Source: Gp1-AA145 sp963757135 | GTDB lineage: Bacteria; Acidobacteriota; Terriglobia; Terriglobales; Acidobacteriaceae | DNA length: 64,000 nucleotides | Assembly: GCA_963757135.1 (NCBI GenBank) | Contig: CAVWQE010000008.1 | Span: forward strand, 496,001-560,000 | Reading direction: 5' to 3' | In this document: piece after piece, positions 62,791 to 64,000 of the stretch | Numbering within the stretch: the stretch's first letter is position 1 | How the letters are laid out: every line of letters starts with the position of its first letter | Position numbers and translations under genes: made by a program | The notes under the pieces: model-generated | Told to the model about the DNA's origin: nothing | What the model saw: the letters and a program-made list of their open reading frames with translations, nothing else | Database searches by the model: none

Positions 62791-64000
62791 ATGCACAGTG
62801 AAGATATCCTCGCCTCACCTCGACGCAGCTCCAGAGTTCCAGTCGCGATGCCAATTCTGGTAACCAGCTTGAACGGCGCACACTATTCTGAGGTCTGTGA
62901 AACTCTGGTGGTGAATGCGCATGGTTGCGCAATCCGCTCGCGCGCGAAACTTGATCCCGGCGTTTCGCTGCACTTCCACAGCCAGGACGGCCGGGGAACG
63001 ATTGCGCAGGTGGTCTCATGCCAGCCTCTGGATAGTCAGAGCTGGAGACTTGGCGCACAGCTGGAGCACCCGGGAAATTTCTGGGGGCTGCAAAACTTTC
63101 CCAAGGATTGGCCTCTCACGCTTCCCGCACGTTCGCCCAAAATTCCGCAGTTAGCGGCGCCTGCACAAGGCTCTGTCCAGTTAATCGACGGGACGGAGGC
63201 GAGGCCGAAACTGTCTGAAGAAGACGTAAAGAGAGTGATCCTGGAACTGGTGCGGCCGCTTCATGCCGAGATTGCAGGTATGAAGGAGAAGCTGGCGCGC
63301 GCCGACGCGAATCGCAGCCGTTTTGATGTGTCGCTGGCGAGCATTCCTGCGGAGCTCGAACAGCAACTGGAGCAACGGTTGCGCCAGGACCTCGGCCCGA
63401 AAGTTGTGAATGAGGCGCGTGAGCAGTCCTCGCGTACGCTGTCGGCGGCGAAGACGGCGATTGAAAAGATGGTGACCGAAGTTCAAGAGGAATTTCAGCG
63501 CAGGTCGAAAGCAGAGCTTGCAGTCGTCGAGCAGCGGGCCGGTCAGATTTCAACCCAGATTGTTGAGACCATTCGCGAACAATTGCGCGACGGCGTCGGC
63601 GATTTGCAGCGCAAACTGGTGGATGGACGCAACCAGCTTAAGCGGACTGGTGACGAGCTTCTCGCATCTCTGCAAACCAGTCTTAATGACGAACACAATA
63701 CCCGGCGCGAGGACCTGGAACGGGTGCGAGTTGAGGTTGCAGGGGAGTCGTTGCGCCTGCACGAACAGATTGAGCACCTGGATAACCGTGTGAGCGCGCT
63801 GAACGACTCATTGCAGTCGTGGGAGTCCGGCCTGGACGGACGCCTGACTCAGATGGCAACCGAGACTCTGAGCACTACGCGCAACCAAATCGAAGTCGCC
63901 GCCGACAACATTCTGCAAGAGCTGAAAAACCGCGGTGCGCAAACAATTGACAACCAACTGGATGAAGCGGCGGGAAACATGAGGATTATCCAGAAGGGAA
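62791..64000 (+). CDS. PilZ-domain protein with long coiled coil (3' end outside window)
   Basis: From ATG 62791 the frame is open to the right edge (403 codons); an in-frame ATG at 62848 is an alternative, but it would lose the PilZ arginines. The N-terminus has the PilZ-type RRSSRVPVAMPILVTSL and a following strand pattern (GCAIRSRAKLDPGVSLHF), about residues 1-100. After a short Pro linker, a long heptad-rich region (from about residue 140) with repeated Gln/Glu/Arg helices runs off the edge, such as LEQQLEQRLRQDLGPKVV and TIREQLRDGVGDLQRKL. It resembles proteins that couple c-di-GMP binding to coiled-coil assemblies. Target unknown. Confidence 0.8.
   Translation, partial: MHSEDILASPRRSSRVPVAMPILVTSLNGAHYSEVCETLVVNAHGCAIRSRAKLDPGVSLHFHSQDGRGTIAQVVSCQPLDSQSWRLGAQLEHPGNFWGLQNFPKDWPLTLPARSPKIPQLAAPAQGSVQLIDGTEARPKLSEEDVKRVILELVRPLHAEIAGMKEKLARADANRSRFDVSLASIPAELEQQLEQRLRQDLGPKVVNEAREQSSRTLSAAKTAIEKMVTEVQEEFQRRSKAELAVVEQRAGQISTQIVETIREQLRDGVGDLQRKLVDGRNQLKRTGDELLASLQTSLNDEHNTRREDLERVRVEVAGESLRLHEQIEHLDNRVSALNDSLQSWESGLDGRLTQMATETLSTTRNQIEVAADNILQELKNRGAQTIDNQLDEAAGNMRIIQKG

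Overview
The window looks like chromosomal DNA of a soil-type Acidobacteriota (Terriglobia/Koribacter-like). This is an inference from gene content, not from a marker-gene comparison. The clues are a long FtsX/MacB-like permease of the acidobacterial ADOP type, two winged-helix/TolB-like/TPR one-component regulators, bacillithiol and menaquinone genes, many secreted beta-propeller proteins, moderately high GC, and several families of small interspersed palindromic repeats. No phage, plasmid, CRISPR array or intact insertion sequence is visible.

Layout. 1-2.6 kb: an acyl-CoA ligase/ACP/acyltransferase fusion, cut by the left edge, divergent from secA (2.7-5.7 kb). 5.8-14.5 kb: a beta-propeller protein, aroB-menG, a reductase with a secreted PPIase, an AsmA-like protein, an amino-acid permease and a helix-hairpin-helix protein. 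14.6-19.2 kb: a tetrapyrrole operon, hemX-like/hemA/hemC/paiB-like/hemD. 19.2-22.5 kb: an S9 peptidase and a YVTN lipoprotein. 22.7-25.5 kb: a Cpx-like system (sensor, regulator, divergent Spy/CpxP-like protein) with Cpx-box-like sites between the divergent genes. 25.6-34.5 kb: small proteins, an ABC exporter, a methyltransferase/FAD-reductase pair, bactofilin, menC and mazG. 34.6-38.8 kb: glgB divergent from a GH57 enzyme. 38.8-43.8 kb: flippase-like protein, lytic transglycosylase, HAD phosphatase, TPR protein and creatininase-family protein. 43.9-44.6 kb: a gene-free repeat array. 44.7-48.4 kb: ADOP permease and threonine synthase. 48.4-54.4 kb: a tandemly duplicated divergent module (secreted protein facing a wHTH-TPR regulator). 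54.5-60.3 kb: LytS-like kinase, bshA, PilZ protein, ChbG-type deacetylase, a fluoride channel under a fluoride riboswitch, and an MFS transporter. 60.4-64 kb: a GH16-like protein, a repeat cluster, tRNA-Val, small proteins and a PilZ/coiled-coil protein cut by the right edge.

The most unusual theme is structured repeats. Three unrelated enzymes (acyl ligase, HemD, methyltransferase) each carry an inserted hairpin-rich element that keeps the reading frame open and adds roughly 40-50 residues. Other palindromic families lie between genes. The second theme is the duplicated module at 48.4-54.4 kb: one secreted-protein gene seems to have had its body exchanged for a cupredoxin, while its signal-peptide end and a C-terminal remnant of the ancestral gene survive. 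The third is a clear fluoride riboswitch whose 3' end can alternatively pair with the crcB ribosome-binding site.
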